From Ophiostoma sp. CBS 140.51 (Eukaryota; Ascomycota; Sordariomycetes; Ophiostomatales; Ophiostomataceae), in contig JANSLP010000261.1 in assembly GCA_029298735.1 (NCBI GenBank), forward strand, positions 1-46,668: a DNA stretch of 46,668 bases, read 5' to 3'. How positions within the stretch are numbered: the stretch's first letter is position 1; every line of letters starts with the position of its first letter. A program made the translations under genes and the position numbers. This document shows, piece by piece, positions 21,178 through 30,607 of this stretch. The notes below the pieces were generated by a model. That model was not told where the DNA came from. It saw only the letters and a program-made list of their open reading frames with translations, and ran no database searches.

Positions 21178-22385
21178 TCAGTACTCGCCCATGTCTTCTT
21201 CATCAGACGAGTCAAGCCCGAGTTGTTCACGCCAGAACGCCTCCTCCCGTGCTCCAGCCATCTCAGCGTTCTTGCGGGCCTGTCTGGCAAAAATCTTTGC
21301 CCCAGCGACGAGAGGCGTCACCATCAAGCACGTCATACTCTTGTGCGTTCTCGAGCAGTTGGACCCATTCCTCGGGAACATTTGAGTCTGTCTTCGTCTT
21401 GGTCATCCGGAGGGCGCTCAAAAATAGCACGCAGTGCGCCAGCAGTCCGCATACTCGACATCAGGTGGTGCATTCGATAATGGATCTGGAGCAGGCGGTC
21501 ATTTGGCAGCGGGTGAGAAGTCGGGACGTCAGTCGTCAGCTCGTAGACGTCCCCATGGCGAAGAACCGGAACACTTGAGTTGTCCTGGATATGCTGATCG
21601 TTTCCACGACGAAAGTCGAAAAGCCCACCAAGCAGACCCCAGCCCATGAAAACTTCCTCCTCGTCCTGGTCACGCAGCCATACAACTTGAAGATAGAGGC
21701 ATGTAGAGGGCGTCTGAGGATGAGCAATCGGTCGGAGCGCGAAGTAGAAGGCGCTGTATAACTTGTGAGCTGTGTATTCTCCTTCCCGTCAATCAACACG
21801 TCGCCGCACGCATCCAATGCCCAAAACGCCCACAACAATTTCCATGTCTCGCGATGGTCTAGATGCTTCGCCCGAACGGGTACAATGTGAGCCGCTTCTG
21901 GCTTCGCCGTTCCCGTCAGGATCCATCGATTGCCATATATCTGGAGCACTTCTTTCTGTGCCTTGTGGTCTGCACTCTCTCTTGATGATGACTATAGAGA
22001 AGATGACGGCCGGTCGTTGTCCTTTCGACTCACAGTCATCCATGGAGCGGTACCAGAGCGCACGTCCCGATGAGACCAAGGAGAAGAACACCAAAACCAA
22101 TTTAGCTTTTTCTTCTGACAATTTGTTATACGTGCCAGAAGCAGTGGTGGGAATTTGACAATTGCCGTCGTCGGCGCGGTCAAGCACAGCTTTGATCCAT
22201 CTGACTCGGCCGGCCCGCTCAGCAGGTGACAGTTTTGTGTCCTGTATGGTTTCTTCGAGGCGCTGAGATACGAAGGCAGTAAACCGGGGATCCGTTTGTC
22301 ATGGAAGCTGCTCGATGCTGGTGCTGGTGCCGTCCGGGGACCAGTCGATAGCGTGGCTCCCCACGAATCTCACGTCGATGCCCAT
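21178..22385 (-). pseudogene. HNH-endonuclease-domain gene, decayed by frameshifts and a stop
   Basis: Pieces in different minus-strand frames read in order as one fungal HNH-type (HNH_2-like) protein. A start region contains GIDVRFVGSHAIDWSPDG, then a stop codon at 22299-22301. A middle part contains AERAGRVRWIKAVLDRADDG, and the HNH core is WILTGTAKPEAAHIVPVR plus WKLLWAFWALDACGDVL. A change of frame near 21740 follows, then VFMGWGLLGGLFDF, a further shift near 21350 and an acidic tail. One apparent 42-nt GT-AG segment (about 21993-22034) could be a real intron, but the later shifts and the stop cannot be repaired by splicing. Such HNH proteins are common and often multicopy in filamentous fungi. 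A short copy of its tail lies at 10470-10580. Confidence 0.65.
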
Positions 22386-23539
22386 GTTGATATCTGGAAC
22401 ATGTAGATGCGCGTTTTGGTCGGAGTCGGTGCAGACGGTGCTGCTATCCGGGTTTTTGGCGGTCGTGGAGTAGGTGCAAAATCGAAGTGAAGAGACGATG
22501 AAAATGGCAAACAGCAATATTTGACAACTGGGGAGAACACATCTTTTCCTTTCTAATAGGGCAGGTATATGTTACATGTCCTGGTCGCTCTTGCCGTTTG
22601 TAGACCAAACGAGCCAACAGCCCAAAATAATCAATTACCGCTCTACACATCTACAACCAGAAAGAACCACCCAGAGACATAGAAACACGTGATACCAAGT
22701 CAACTAACAGATTGTGATGACATACAGGATTTTCTACTCCTGCTTCGTATATCATGAAAGGTGCAGTGGCGATGGCAGTGCGCTGCCTTCGATGCGTCCC
22801 GGCTCGCTCGTCTTAAACGGGATTCTGCAGGTGTACAGCGGCTGACCGCAGATGCACAGGGCTGGACAGTCCGCAAGCGTGTTTATGATGCTGGCGGGTA
22901 GCTTTTACTGGACAGTACATTCTCCTCTATTTTTTGTTTATTTTTGTATAATTTATTTCAATTTATGTCTGGTTTTTTGTCCAGTTTTGTCCACAATCAA
23001 AGTTATAAAAATCACCAAAATTGCACCAACGCCTGGCGTAAAACCAAATTATCTAATGATCGCCCTGCTCATGCAAAAAGTTGCCATTTTGTCCATTTAC
23101 CTACATCATTGCATTTACTGCGGAATACGTACCGGCGCAGGGTGGTCGCGGCATTGGCATTTTTGGCGTGGTGTGGTTCCTGTCCGGCCGGGTGTGGTGG
23201 AGGTTTTTAACTTTTAAAGCAAGATCCAGCCCAGTTCGCTGCAGACCGCACGATAAAATTCTCACTGCTTTTTCTGTGCTTCCGCTATTTTTCGGTAAAG
23301 ACCGCCACTTATCGGCCTCGCAAACCACCAACAGCCAGAACCCATTGACCTCTTAAGACTTGCGCCGCGCACGCAACTGCCCTGAAATCTGAATACGACT
23401 CTTACGGTAACGGCGCGTCTGCAGGTAAAGAGTATTCGGTTGCTGTTTCCTTGTCGACACGCGTCCCTGCCTCACTGTCAATCGCTCCTTCCTGCTCCTG
23501 CCTTTTACTCTACTCTCACACACTCCCTTCCTTCTCACA
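22386..23539. other. Intergenic region, no gene recognised
   Basis: About 1.15 kb separates the HNH pseudogene from the pyrophosphatase gene. An AT-rich segment lies around 22920-23100. Frames of 60-120 codons are present without family features, starts or splice support. The last 150 bp are a C/T-rich leader with a possible 5' UTR donor (GCAGGTAAAG near 23425). Confidence 0.5.
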
Positions 23540-24001
23540 ATGGCCTCCACGCAATCAATGACAGCGGGCCGCCAACAGCTGGCATGCGCAGGCTGTCGGT
23601 TAGCAGGTACGAGCGGCTCTCGCAAATGGGCTAATCGGGGCGCCGTCGCACACCACGCCTTGGCCGCCCAGAACCAGGTCCAGGCCCAGCAAGGTCGCCT
23701 GCAGCCGCCTTCCCTTGTGCCGGCCACCAGCCGCAGTTCAGGAGCCCTGCGAGCCTGCGCCATCGCCCGCCAGCAAACAGAAAGAGCTGCCCCTCCTCCG
23801 CCAACGGCAAGTACCACCGCCAACTTGTTTGCAACCCCACCTTTTTTTTCTCGCGCATTTTCACGGCTGCCCGCCAATTTGGCCAACGCCCAATCCCAAT
23901 TCGCCCGATCGTTTTCGTCTCCTTTTCTTCCTTCTTCTTTTCGATCTTTCTCTTCTTCCTCCCTTCTCTGCTCCTCACCATCACGACACACATCACCCAC
24001 C
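23540..24001 (+). other. In-frame upstream extension of the pyrophosphatase gene (possible mitochondrial presequence)
   Basis: An ATG in the strong context TCACAATGGCC at 23540 opens 154 codons without a stop, in frame with the pyrophosphatase start at 24002. The encoded stretch is rich in Arg, Ser and Ala and contains one acidic residue, a mitochondrial-targeting-like composition. Motifs such as FSRAFSRLPANLANAQSQFA and SSFRSFSSSS occur. The caveat is that C/T-rich fungal leaders naturally encode few acidic residues, so the openness could be compositional, or the segment could be a 5' UTR with an intron (donor-like AGGTACGAG near 23605). Confidence 0.45.
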
Positions 24002-24944
24002 ATGGCCTACACCACCCGCAAGATCGCTGCCCAGCACACGCTGGAGCACCGCGTGTACATTGAGAAGGATGGCCAGCCCATCTCGCCTTTCCACGACATT
24101 CCTCTGTACGCCAATGCCGAGAAGACGATTCTGAACATGGTCGTTGAGATTCCCCGCTGGACCAACGCGAAGATGGAGGTAAGGCGCTCTGCGTAGCAAC
24201 GAGGTTATATGCGCACACACTCAATTCATCTGCTAACTCTTCTGTGACATTCAGATCTCCAAGGAGGAGACCCTCAACCCCATCAAGCAGGACACCAAGA
24301 AGGGCAAGCTCCGCTACGTCCGCAACTGCTTCCCCCACAAGGGTTACCTCTGGAACTACGGCGCCTTCCCCCAGACCTGGGAGGACCCCAACGTCGTCCA
24401 CCCGGAGACCAAGGCCAAGGGCGACAACGACCCGCTCGACGTCTGCGAGATTGGCGAGCTTGTCGGCTACACTGGCCAGGTCAAGCAGGTCAAGGTCCTG
24501 GGTGTCATGGCCCTGCTCGACGAGGAGGAGACGGACTGGAAGGTCATTGTCATTGATGTCAACGACCCGCTCGCCAAGAGCCTCAACGACATTGAGGACG
24601 TCGAGCGCCACCTGCCCGGTCTGCTGCGCGCCACCAACGAGTGGTTCCGCATCTACAAGATCCCCGACGGCAAGCCCGAGAACCAGTTCGCCTTCACCGG
24701 CGAGTGCAAGAACAAGGCCTACGCCCACGAGGTCGTCGCCGAGTGCGCCGATGCCTGGGAGCGTCTTGTCACTGGCAAGACCCCCGCTGGCGGTGTCCAG
24801 ACGGCCAACTTGACGGTCGCCAACTCGCCCGCCCGCGTGTCGCCCGACCAGCTGCCCGCCATCCCTGCCCACCAGGAGCTGCCCGCTGAGAAGATTGACA
24901 GCTCGATAGACAAGTGGTTCTTCATCAGCGGCGCCTCTGCGTGA
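24002..24944 (+). CDS. IPP1: Inorganic pyrophosphatase, soluble family I
   Basis: The enzyme hydrolyses pyrophosphate to two phosphates, driving biosynthetic reactions. Exons 24002-24178 and 24255-24944 (donor GTAAGG, acceptor TTCAG, phase 0) give 288 residues, essentially the yeast Ipp1 length. The start is CACCATGGCC. The signature DNDPLDV, with its metal-binding aspartates, lies after GDN in exon 2. KGKLRYVRNCFPHKGYLWNYG and the C-terminal KWFFISG are further family hallmarks. Codon use is strongly C-ending, as expected for a highly expressed gene. A 413-codon antisense frame overlaps it and is rejected. The upstream in-frame ATG is described separately. Confidence 0.96.
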
Positions 24945-25448
24945 CTAGTGCCCGGGTCTCGTTTGTAGAGGGGGGTGTTACACTTTTCTTTAGAAAGTGC
25001 ACCTGCCTGCTTTGCAAGAAGATGTCGAGCTGTTGAGCTGATACGGAGAAAAACACATGGCTGAAAAAATGGACAACATTTGCAAGAAAAAAAGTGCTAT
25101 AGAAAAAATACCAAAAAGTCCCTCGAGAAACTGGACCGCGGGAGTGGAATATTATATCAAATACACCAAATAGATCAATTGATCCTTGAAAGTTACCGCC
25201 ATGTGCCAATGCAATGCGTGAAGTGGTGAGAAATGGTTGTGATGTTTGTACTCTGTATCCGATATATACCCGTACAAAGCTCGGACTGTCGTGTCCGCTC
25301 CTTCCCGTCTGCTCTTCCCGTCTCCTGCCCAAAACAAAAAGTGTATCCCAAGTAAAATGAATAACGCCGGCCAATGCATGTTTTTGTGTGTTTTGTCCTC
25401 CCTTCGGTCGATTTCTGGTCGATTTCTCGGATTGTTGTCGATTATTGC
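24945..25448. other. Intergenic region between convergent IPP1 and mL53 genes
   Basis: About 500 bp between two 3' ends. It is probably mostly 3' untranslated sequence. Minus-strand frames of 75-149 codons here show no family features. Confidence 0.5.
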
Positions 25449-25837
25449 CTACTCCGCAAGGTCTGCTGCCTTTTGCAGCGCCCGCGAGTGCCGGTCGACC
25501 TCTTCCACCACGCGCTTGATGCCCATCTCCTCGCAGTCCAGCTTCATCTCCTTGCCGTCCTCTGCAGGTAGTTAGTAGATATTCGGTTGGTGGACAGTGT
25601 GGAGCGGTCGCTCGACAGCTCGCCTTCGGCTCGCTGCTCGCAATTCGCGAACTTACTGAACTTGACCGTCAACGTGCTTGGCTCCGTCGACGTCCGCGGC
25701 AGCAACTGCGTCGTCACCACCATGCCATTCTGGCGCGCCGACGGCGGCAGCTGCGTCAGAAACAGCCGCGCTGCTTTCGACTGTGCCGAGAACGGATTGA
25801 ACCGCGTCGTCACCTCTGTAATGAACCGGGTGAGCAT
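25449..25837 (-). CDS. MRPL44: Mitochondrial large-subunit ribosomal protein mL53 (MRPL44 family)
   Basis: This 97-residue protein is a component of the mitochondrial 54S subunit. Two exons are inferred: 25657-25837 and 25449-25561. The intron begins GTAAGT and ends CTGCAG, with branch TACTAAC, in phase 1. The N-terminus LTRFITEVTTRFNPFSAQSK is the recognisable family opening, followed by ARLFLTQLPPSAR. After the junction, FKDGKEMKLDCEEMGIK and VVEEVDRHSR complete the fold. Reading through the intron gives an unrelated tail, so splicing is needed. It is divergent from the Sec20 gene. Confidence 0.9.
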
Positions 25838-26178
25838 TTTGGGTGGTGGGAGGGTGGTGTCGAGTGGGATGTGTAGTTATTTGTATCTTGTCGACTGTCG
25901 TTCGATGAAATTTTTGGTAGCTTCACTTTGCCGAATGCCGTGCCAATTGCGCTTGTGAAAATGGCACTCGTGAAAAGACCACCTCAAGACTTGTGCACGT
26001 GACTGTCCCTATTTTTGTGGGTCCATAGCTCCCTGCCAGCTGTTCGCACCAAAAACCACCAGAGCACTGACGTCGTCTAATACAAGTTGCCGCCAGCTTG
26101 TCTCCAACTCTCCCTTTCCTTTCCTACTTCCACCACATCAACACAGTACAGTTCGACGCCCTCACCCGCCACACCACC
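25838..26178. promoter_or_regulatory. Shared upstream region of the mL53 and Sec20 genes
   Basis: 341 bp between two divergently oriented starts. The Sec20 side has a C/T-rich leader before CACCACCATGGCATC. No defined element was recognised. Confidence 0.5.
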
Positions 26179-27750
26179 ATGGCATCACTCGAAGAACTAC
26201 ACGATCGACTGGGCAAGGCCCAAGATATTCTGGTCGACCTCCGCCAAATGATTGACCGCCTTGCTGGCAACAGCTCTGCGAACGCCAAGGACCACAGACG
26301 AAGCAGCAGCACGAGCAGTCTTCCCAGCTACACTCCGACAACGACGACCCCCACTGCACCCGACGACCTCTTCTTCTACTTGGACAAGGAGGCTACCGAC
26401 GATCTCGTCAACGAGATTACCGATACCCTGCGCGATGCTCAGGACGACTTTGACTTGCTTCGCGAAGACGCCGTCGACTTGGGCGTCATTGCCGCCGACC
26501 CCTCGGCACATGCGACAGCCGACCACCACGACGAACCCGCCGACCCCCATGCCATCTCCAGTGTCAACCGCACACTGCGTCCCTTTGGCGCGTCCCTGCG
26601 CAGCTCCAGTGCCCACAGCGGCGGCAGCGGTGGGGTGAGCTCGTCCTTTACGGAAGATGAGTCTGCCTCCGGTTCGATCGACAGCCACCGTCTGCAGCGC
26701 GGCGTCACCCGTCTCGGTGAAGGTCTAGCCGAGGCGCGCAAGGCGTTCCGTGCTGCCCAGCTGGCCGCCTCCCGCAACCGCGAAGCAGCGCAGCGGGAGC
26801 AACACCGCCAAGTGCTGGCATCCTACATTGAGGAGGAGGAGAGTGAAGAGGAGGTGGAGGATGACGTCGCCGAGACGACTGTCCGCGCCCCCTCTCGCAC
26901 CAGAATGCCCCCTCTCGCCAAACACGCTTCCCCCACTACATCGGCCGCCGCCGACGTCACTGCCGCTCTCCGCCAGACCCACGCCCGCATCGCCGGCGAA
27001 GTCGCCCGGTCCGACTTTGCCGCCCAGACGCTGGCCGAAAGCTCCCGCGCTTTGGCCGAACTGGGCGACAAGTACGGCGGCGGCGGCAGTACCAGTGCGG
27101 GCGGTGGCGGCGACATTGGTTCGTCTCTCAAATCGGCCCGCACGCTCGTCAAGAGCCTGGTCGCCGCGCACAAGAGCGACACGTGGTACTTGCAGACGGC
27201 GCTGTACATCGTGGTGGCCACGATTGGCTGGCTGCTGTTCCGGCGACTGCTGTACGGCCCGCTGTGGCTGCTGGTGTGGTGGCCGTTGCGGACAGTGTTT
27301 GGCACGGCGGCGTGGGTGGGCAAGACGGGCGCATCAGTGGCTGGTGCCAAACAAGGCGTCTCGTCCATCAGCGAAAGTCCTCTTGCCAGCGTGGTGACGA
27401 GCATTGCGACGACGAGCGTGGCAGCCGAAGTGCACGCTACAGAATCCGCACCATCCCAAGCTACTTTGTCTGGGTCACTTGTTGCAGAGGTGAGCCGTAT
27501 CATTGAGGAGAGTGCTACGGCATCAAGTGCAGTACCCACTGGCGAGCCCGGCTCTGCTTCAGAAGAGGCCGTGCAGCCCAATCCCAAGAAGCGCATGTGG
27601 GAGGAGCCCGTCGAGGCGGCCAAGCACGAGGCCCAGCAACAGAAGGAGCAGGAGGAAAAGGAAAAGGCAGAGCAAGAAAAGGCAGAACAGGAGGGCAAGG
27701 GCAAGGGCAAGGAGCCCGCCGAGGGCGAGCACAAGAAGGATGAGCTGTGA
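26179..27750 (+). CDS. SEC20: Sec20-like SNARE protein of Golgi-to-ER retrograde transport
   Basis: A 523-residue single-exon protein. The Sec20 domain lies at about 255-345, in the stretch from LRQTHARIAGEVARSDFAAQ through the Leu/Ala heptads to SLKSARTLVKSLVAAHKSDT. A transmembrane segment follows at about 336-356 (WYLQTALYIVVATIGWLLF), with a second hydrophobic patch. The lumenal tail is charged (EKEKAEQEKAEQEGKGKGK) and ends in KDEL, an ER-retrieval signal; yeast Sec20 ends in HDEL. The N-terminal half contains coiled-coil-like and acidic stretches. In yeast, Sec20 works with Tip20, Use1 and Ufe1 at the ER. The start is CACCACCATGG; the upstream TTG-initiated extension to 26098 is not used. 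Confidence 0.88.
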   Translation: MASLEELHDRLGKAQDILVDLRQMIDRLAGNSSANAKDHRRSSSTSSLPSYTPTTTTPTAPDDLFFYLDKEATDDLVNEITDTLRDAQDDFDLLREDAVDLGVIAADPSAHATADHHDEPADPHAISSVNRTLRPFGASLRSSSAHSGGSGGVSSSFTEDESASGSIDSHRLQRGVTRLGEGLAEARKAFRAAQLAASRNREAAQREQHRQVLASYIEEEESEEEVEDDVAETTVRAPSRTRMPPLAKHASPTTSAAADVTAALRQTHARIAGEVARSDFAAQTLAESSRALAELGDKYGGGGSTSAGGGGDIGSSLKSARTLVKSLVAAHKSDTWYLQTALYIVVATIGWLLFRRLLYGPLWLLVWWPLRTVFGTAAWVGKTGASVAGAKQGVSSISESPLASVVTSIATTSVAAEVHATESAPSQATLSGSLVAEVSRIIEESATASSAVPTGEPGSASEEAVQPNPKKRMWEEPVEAAKHEAQQQKEQEEKEKAEQEKAEQEGKGKGKEPAEGEHKKDEL

Positions 27751-28136
27751 TCGGATTGAACCATTTGATAACAATACTCGGGAACAACAACGACTACACT
27801 ACGATAGCAAATTATGTTTTAGACGAACACGAATATACACTTGAACGTAATAGCTTATTACTCTTGTTGAAATTCTTGAACTATGCAGGTCTTAAAACTG
27901 GCAATGTTGGCCTTCTGTAGTTGAGATAAGGGACGATTTTGTAAGTTCCGGTGTAAGTTCCGGCGGCCCGGCGGGGAACTCAGCGCGGCAACATAGGAGA
28001 CACCACAATAGAAATTTCAGGCAATAGAGAATGTATGCCTTTCAAGTCCTCATCAGAGCCCATAGATGGTAGTACTTTTCTTATTTATTGCCATTTTGTT
28101 CAACATACTTCTCGCCATTTATACTTACAAATAAAT
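27751..28136. other. Intergenic region, no gene recognised
   Basis: 386 bp holding the 3' flank of SEC20 and the promoter of the next gene. The tandem phrase GTAAGTTCCGG occurs twice near 27940-27963. Confidence 0.5.
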
Positions 28137-28580
28137 ATGGCCAATATTAACCCTGACACGTCCGGTGGCTTTCCCATTGTTGTTGTTGGGGCTCATCTAA
28201 CAGGCCTTCCACTCAACCAAGACCTGACATCACGAGGCGCCCAAATTGTCAAAGTTACTCAGACAAGCAAGAACTACCGACTGTATGCTCTGGCTACAAC
28301 AGCAGGCGGCGTACAGAAACCAGGGCTGAAGAGAGTCATGGGCACTGATGGCCAAGATATTGGGGTCGAGGTCTGGAGCTTACCCATATCCCAAGTTGGC
28401 AGCTTCTTGTTGACCATTTCCCATCCACTCGGCATTGGGTCTATCGAGCTCGTGGATGGTGAATGGTGCCATGGCTTCATTTGTGAGCCGGTCGGACTAG
28501 AGGCAGATGGCGTTGTGGACATTACAGAATATGGCGGATGGCGAGCGTACCTGGCCAGCCTAAAGAAGAACGGCCCATAA
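28137..28580 (+). CDS. Stand-alone allophanate hydrolase C-terminal-domain protein
   Basis: A 147-residue single-exon protein. The sequence VVVGAHLTGLPLNQDLTSRGAQ, then NYRLYALATT, GVEVWSLP, HPLGIGSIELVDG and the C-terminal DITEYGGWRAYLASLK match the C-terminal domain of allophanate hydrolase/AtzF-type enzymes, which follows the amidase domain in the full-length enzyme. Here it stands alone with its own start (AATATGGCC). The frame continues 34 codons upstream without a better start. No amidase domain lies in the 5' flank, so it is either an independent gene of this small family or a fragment; the intact ends favour an independent gene. Its substrate is unknown. Confidence 0.75.
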   Translation: MANINPDTSGGFPIVVVGAHLTGLPLNQDLTSRGAQIVKVTQTSKNYRLYALATTAGGVQKPGLKRVMGTDGQDIGVEVWSLPISQVGSFLLTISHPLGIGSIELVDGEWCHGFICEPVGLEADGVVDITEYGGWRAYLASLKKNGP

Positions 28581-28676
28581 TGGAAAGCACAATCATAAGT
28601 TATCTTTAGCAGAATATCAGGCCTAAATTCAATGGCTATCTGAAAATCACTCTTATCCCCTTCTCTAACCCTTTTC

Positions 28677-29372
28677 TCAGTATAGAGTGTACTGCAGTTC
28701 CATCGTATCGATCCTATGTCATGTTAGAATTCTTCTCGCTGATATTCATAGCAGAGAGGGAACTTACCATTTGTTGAACTTATAACCTACGCCAACCAAG
28801 TGACTTCTCTGTGAATTGTCAGCGTCAATTCCATAGCCAACCTCCTGCTACGCCGGGATACTCACAAACACGAAGCCGTTGCTCTCATAAAATTCCTTGA
28901 GAGCCATGCCCTTCCGCTTTCCGTCCTCGTTGACGGCCATGACGGCAATCAAGTGCCGGATCTTGCGCGGTTCCACACCCTCGGGGTAGCTGCCGCCGTA
29001 CTTTGAAAAGAACAACTCGGGCGACTTGAGCACTTCAATCAGCTCCGTGAGCATGCGCGACCCGATGCCCTTGCCCATGTAGTTGTGGTCGCAGAACAGG
29101 GACAGCTCAGACGTGAAACGGTAGGCCGATCGTTCCGACCGAAACCCGCCGGCGGAAGTGTAGCCCACAACATAATCCGGGTCGTCGGCACGGACGGCCA
29201 CCAAGTAGGGCAGGCCGACCTTTTGGGTGGCCCGGTAGGAAGCGACGTAGCTTTCTTGCGGTTGAGGTTCTTCGTGGAAAGTAAGGACAGTGGTTAGGAT
29301 GTAGTGGCGGATGATGCGCTCGATCTGGGGCATATCGGCCTCGCGGGCGGCCCTAATAATGATATCGTCCAT
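28677..29372 (-). CDS. GNAT-family N-acetyltransferase, phosphinothricin-acetyltransferase-like
   Basis: Three exons are inferred: 28866-29372, 28768-28808 and 28677-28713 (phases 0 and 2), giving 194 residues. The first exon starts MDDIIIRAAREADMPQIERI and contains the acetyl-CoA-binding segment around YMGKGIGSRMLTELIEVL (R/Q-x-x-G-x-G/A-like: MGKGIG). Without splicing, the frame ends early. With splicing, the tail reads GVGYKFNKWIDTMELQYTLY, the closing strand typical of PAT/YwnH-like acetyltransferases. The 53 codons upstream of the chosen ATG are not family-like. The substrate is probably an amino acid or amine analogue. Confidence 0.85.
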
Positions 29373-29852
29373 GACGACTGGGGACGTGATAGAAAGTACC
29401 GTTGAGGAATGCTGTTTTTGATGTTTTTTGTGGCCATTGATATCGGCGTAGCGGCCGTTTGAATTTCTTGCAACAACGGTTTCCTCAACTACCAGTTTAT
29501 TCCCCCCAAAAAAAAGGGTTCGTCTCTTCACATCTAAAGCAACACACGATCTGTTCTTGCGAATTATGTCGATTTAAACACCTCCGATGATAGCTGCCGT
29601 TTGATCAATATCTTTTTCACTTGGATGTTTATCGGTTTGAGTCACGGTACGCTATGAGAGCTCTACTTCAAGACGGCTCCCAATAGGTGGGTCGGTCCGG
29701 TGCAAATAAAATTTATTACATAATTTCAAAACGGCCTCTGATTGGTTGACAGGACCGGTGCAAATAAAATATATTATGTAATCATTTTGGCCCCTTTCAT
29801 CGTTAATATCATCACCAGAAGTATCACTAAAAGCATTAAAAGCACCCACGAA
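29373..29852. other. Intergenic region with a short direct repeat, no gene
   Basis: The region holds the promoter of the acetyltransferase and the direct repeat at 29686-29795. No coding feature is supported. Confidence 0.5.
29686..29795. repeat. Two imperfect ~52-bp direct repeats
   Basis: Copy 1 spans 29686-29737 and copy 2 29744-29795, a 58-bp period. Both contain CCGGTGCAAATAAAAT, then an AT-rich near-palindrome (TTTATTACATAAT or ATATTATGTAAT), then a GGCC block. They lie directly before the transposase relic. Confidence 0.75.
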
Positions 29853-30340
29853 ATGGCCTCCCTACCGCCCGACCCTCCTCCTGCCCTGCCTCCCGAAGCC
29901 GTATACGAGTCACGAGAAGCCCTCCTCCAGTTAATTAATTAGTGGGTAGCCCCGCGTGGGTGCGCCTTCGTTACTGGACGGTCATGAAAAGAGAAGTTAA
30001 ATAGGACGGTCGTAACGTTAGCTGTGACCGATTTAGTCGCCTTTTAAATATTACGAAAGTACGGTAAAAGTAGATAACGTTTAGAAAGATTAATTGTTAA
30101 TATTCGGTTTTAGCGAAGGAGTTTATGGATAGCACTTAGGCTTTAAATGTTACAAAGGTACTTCCTAGGAAGGTAAGGGGCTTTATTAAGTGATTAAGTC
30201 TAGGGCCTTGCCAACCAGCGTCGTGTCTTCGTGCTGCAGGCCAGCCTTAATGTCGTACGGGCACGGTGCCTGTTCCAGGAGAGGCTCCTCTAAAGTAAGA
30301 AAGCCGCCCTCGGAAAAGGCATACTTTTTCGTGTATTATC
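29853..30340 (+). mobile_element. Relic of a FAR1/MULE-type transposase gene, RIP-like decay
   Basis: The frame starts MASLPPDPPPALPPEAVYES, continues EALLQLIN and then meets TAG followed by WVAPRGCAFVTGRS, another stop, and TVVTLAVTD. Ignoring stops, this resembles the N-terminal FAR1-like DNA-binding segment (GYAF..GRS...TVxxACDR) of fungal Mutator-like transposases. The interrupting codons are ones that C-to-T changes create from CAG/CGA-type codons, and the downstream 200 bp are AT-shifted with more stops. These features suggest repeat-induced point mutation. No terminal repeats or catalytic DDE core were found, so only a 5' fragment remains. Confidence 0.6.
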
Positions 30341-30607
30341 GGTCAGAAAATTACCGAATATGGTAACGTGGCACCGAGAAAAAGGTGCGCAAAAGTGACT
30401 CCATCTGCCTCATGCTTTGACTAAATGGTTCGGCACATATTTTCACAACAACAGTTAATAACAATTAATATTCATTATAATCGAAAATAATGAAGCCAAT
30501 GAACACTTCTACCACAAACTTCCATTATTCAATCCGCAGAATATAAGATACAAAGCGACTTGTACGATTGTTCGTAGCATTGGCTGACCTCAACTAGCTA
30601 GGCGTTG

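Noticed and set aside
23631..24872. 413-codon minus-strand frame
   Set aside because: It lies opposite the pyrophosphatase gene, with repetitive Gly/Val/Leu composition typical of an antisense shadow.
26823..27764. 313-codon minus-strand frame
   Set aside because: It is the shadow of the Sec20 gene; low-complexity Ser/Ala composition and no family match.
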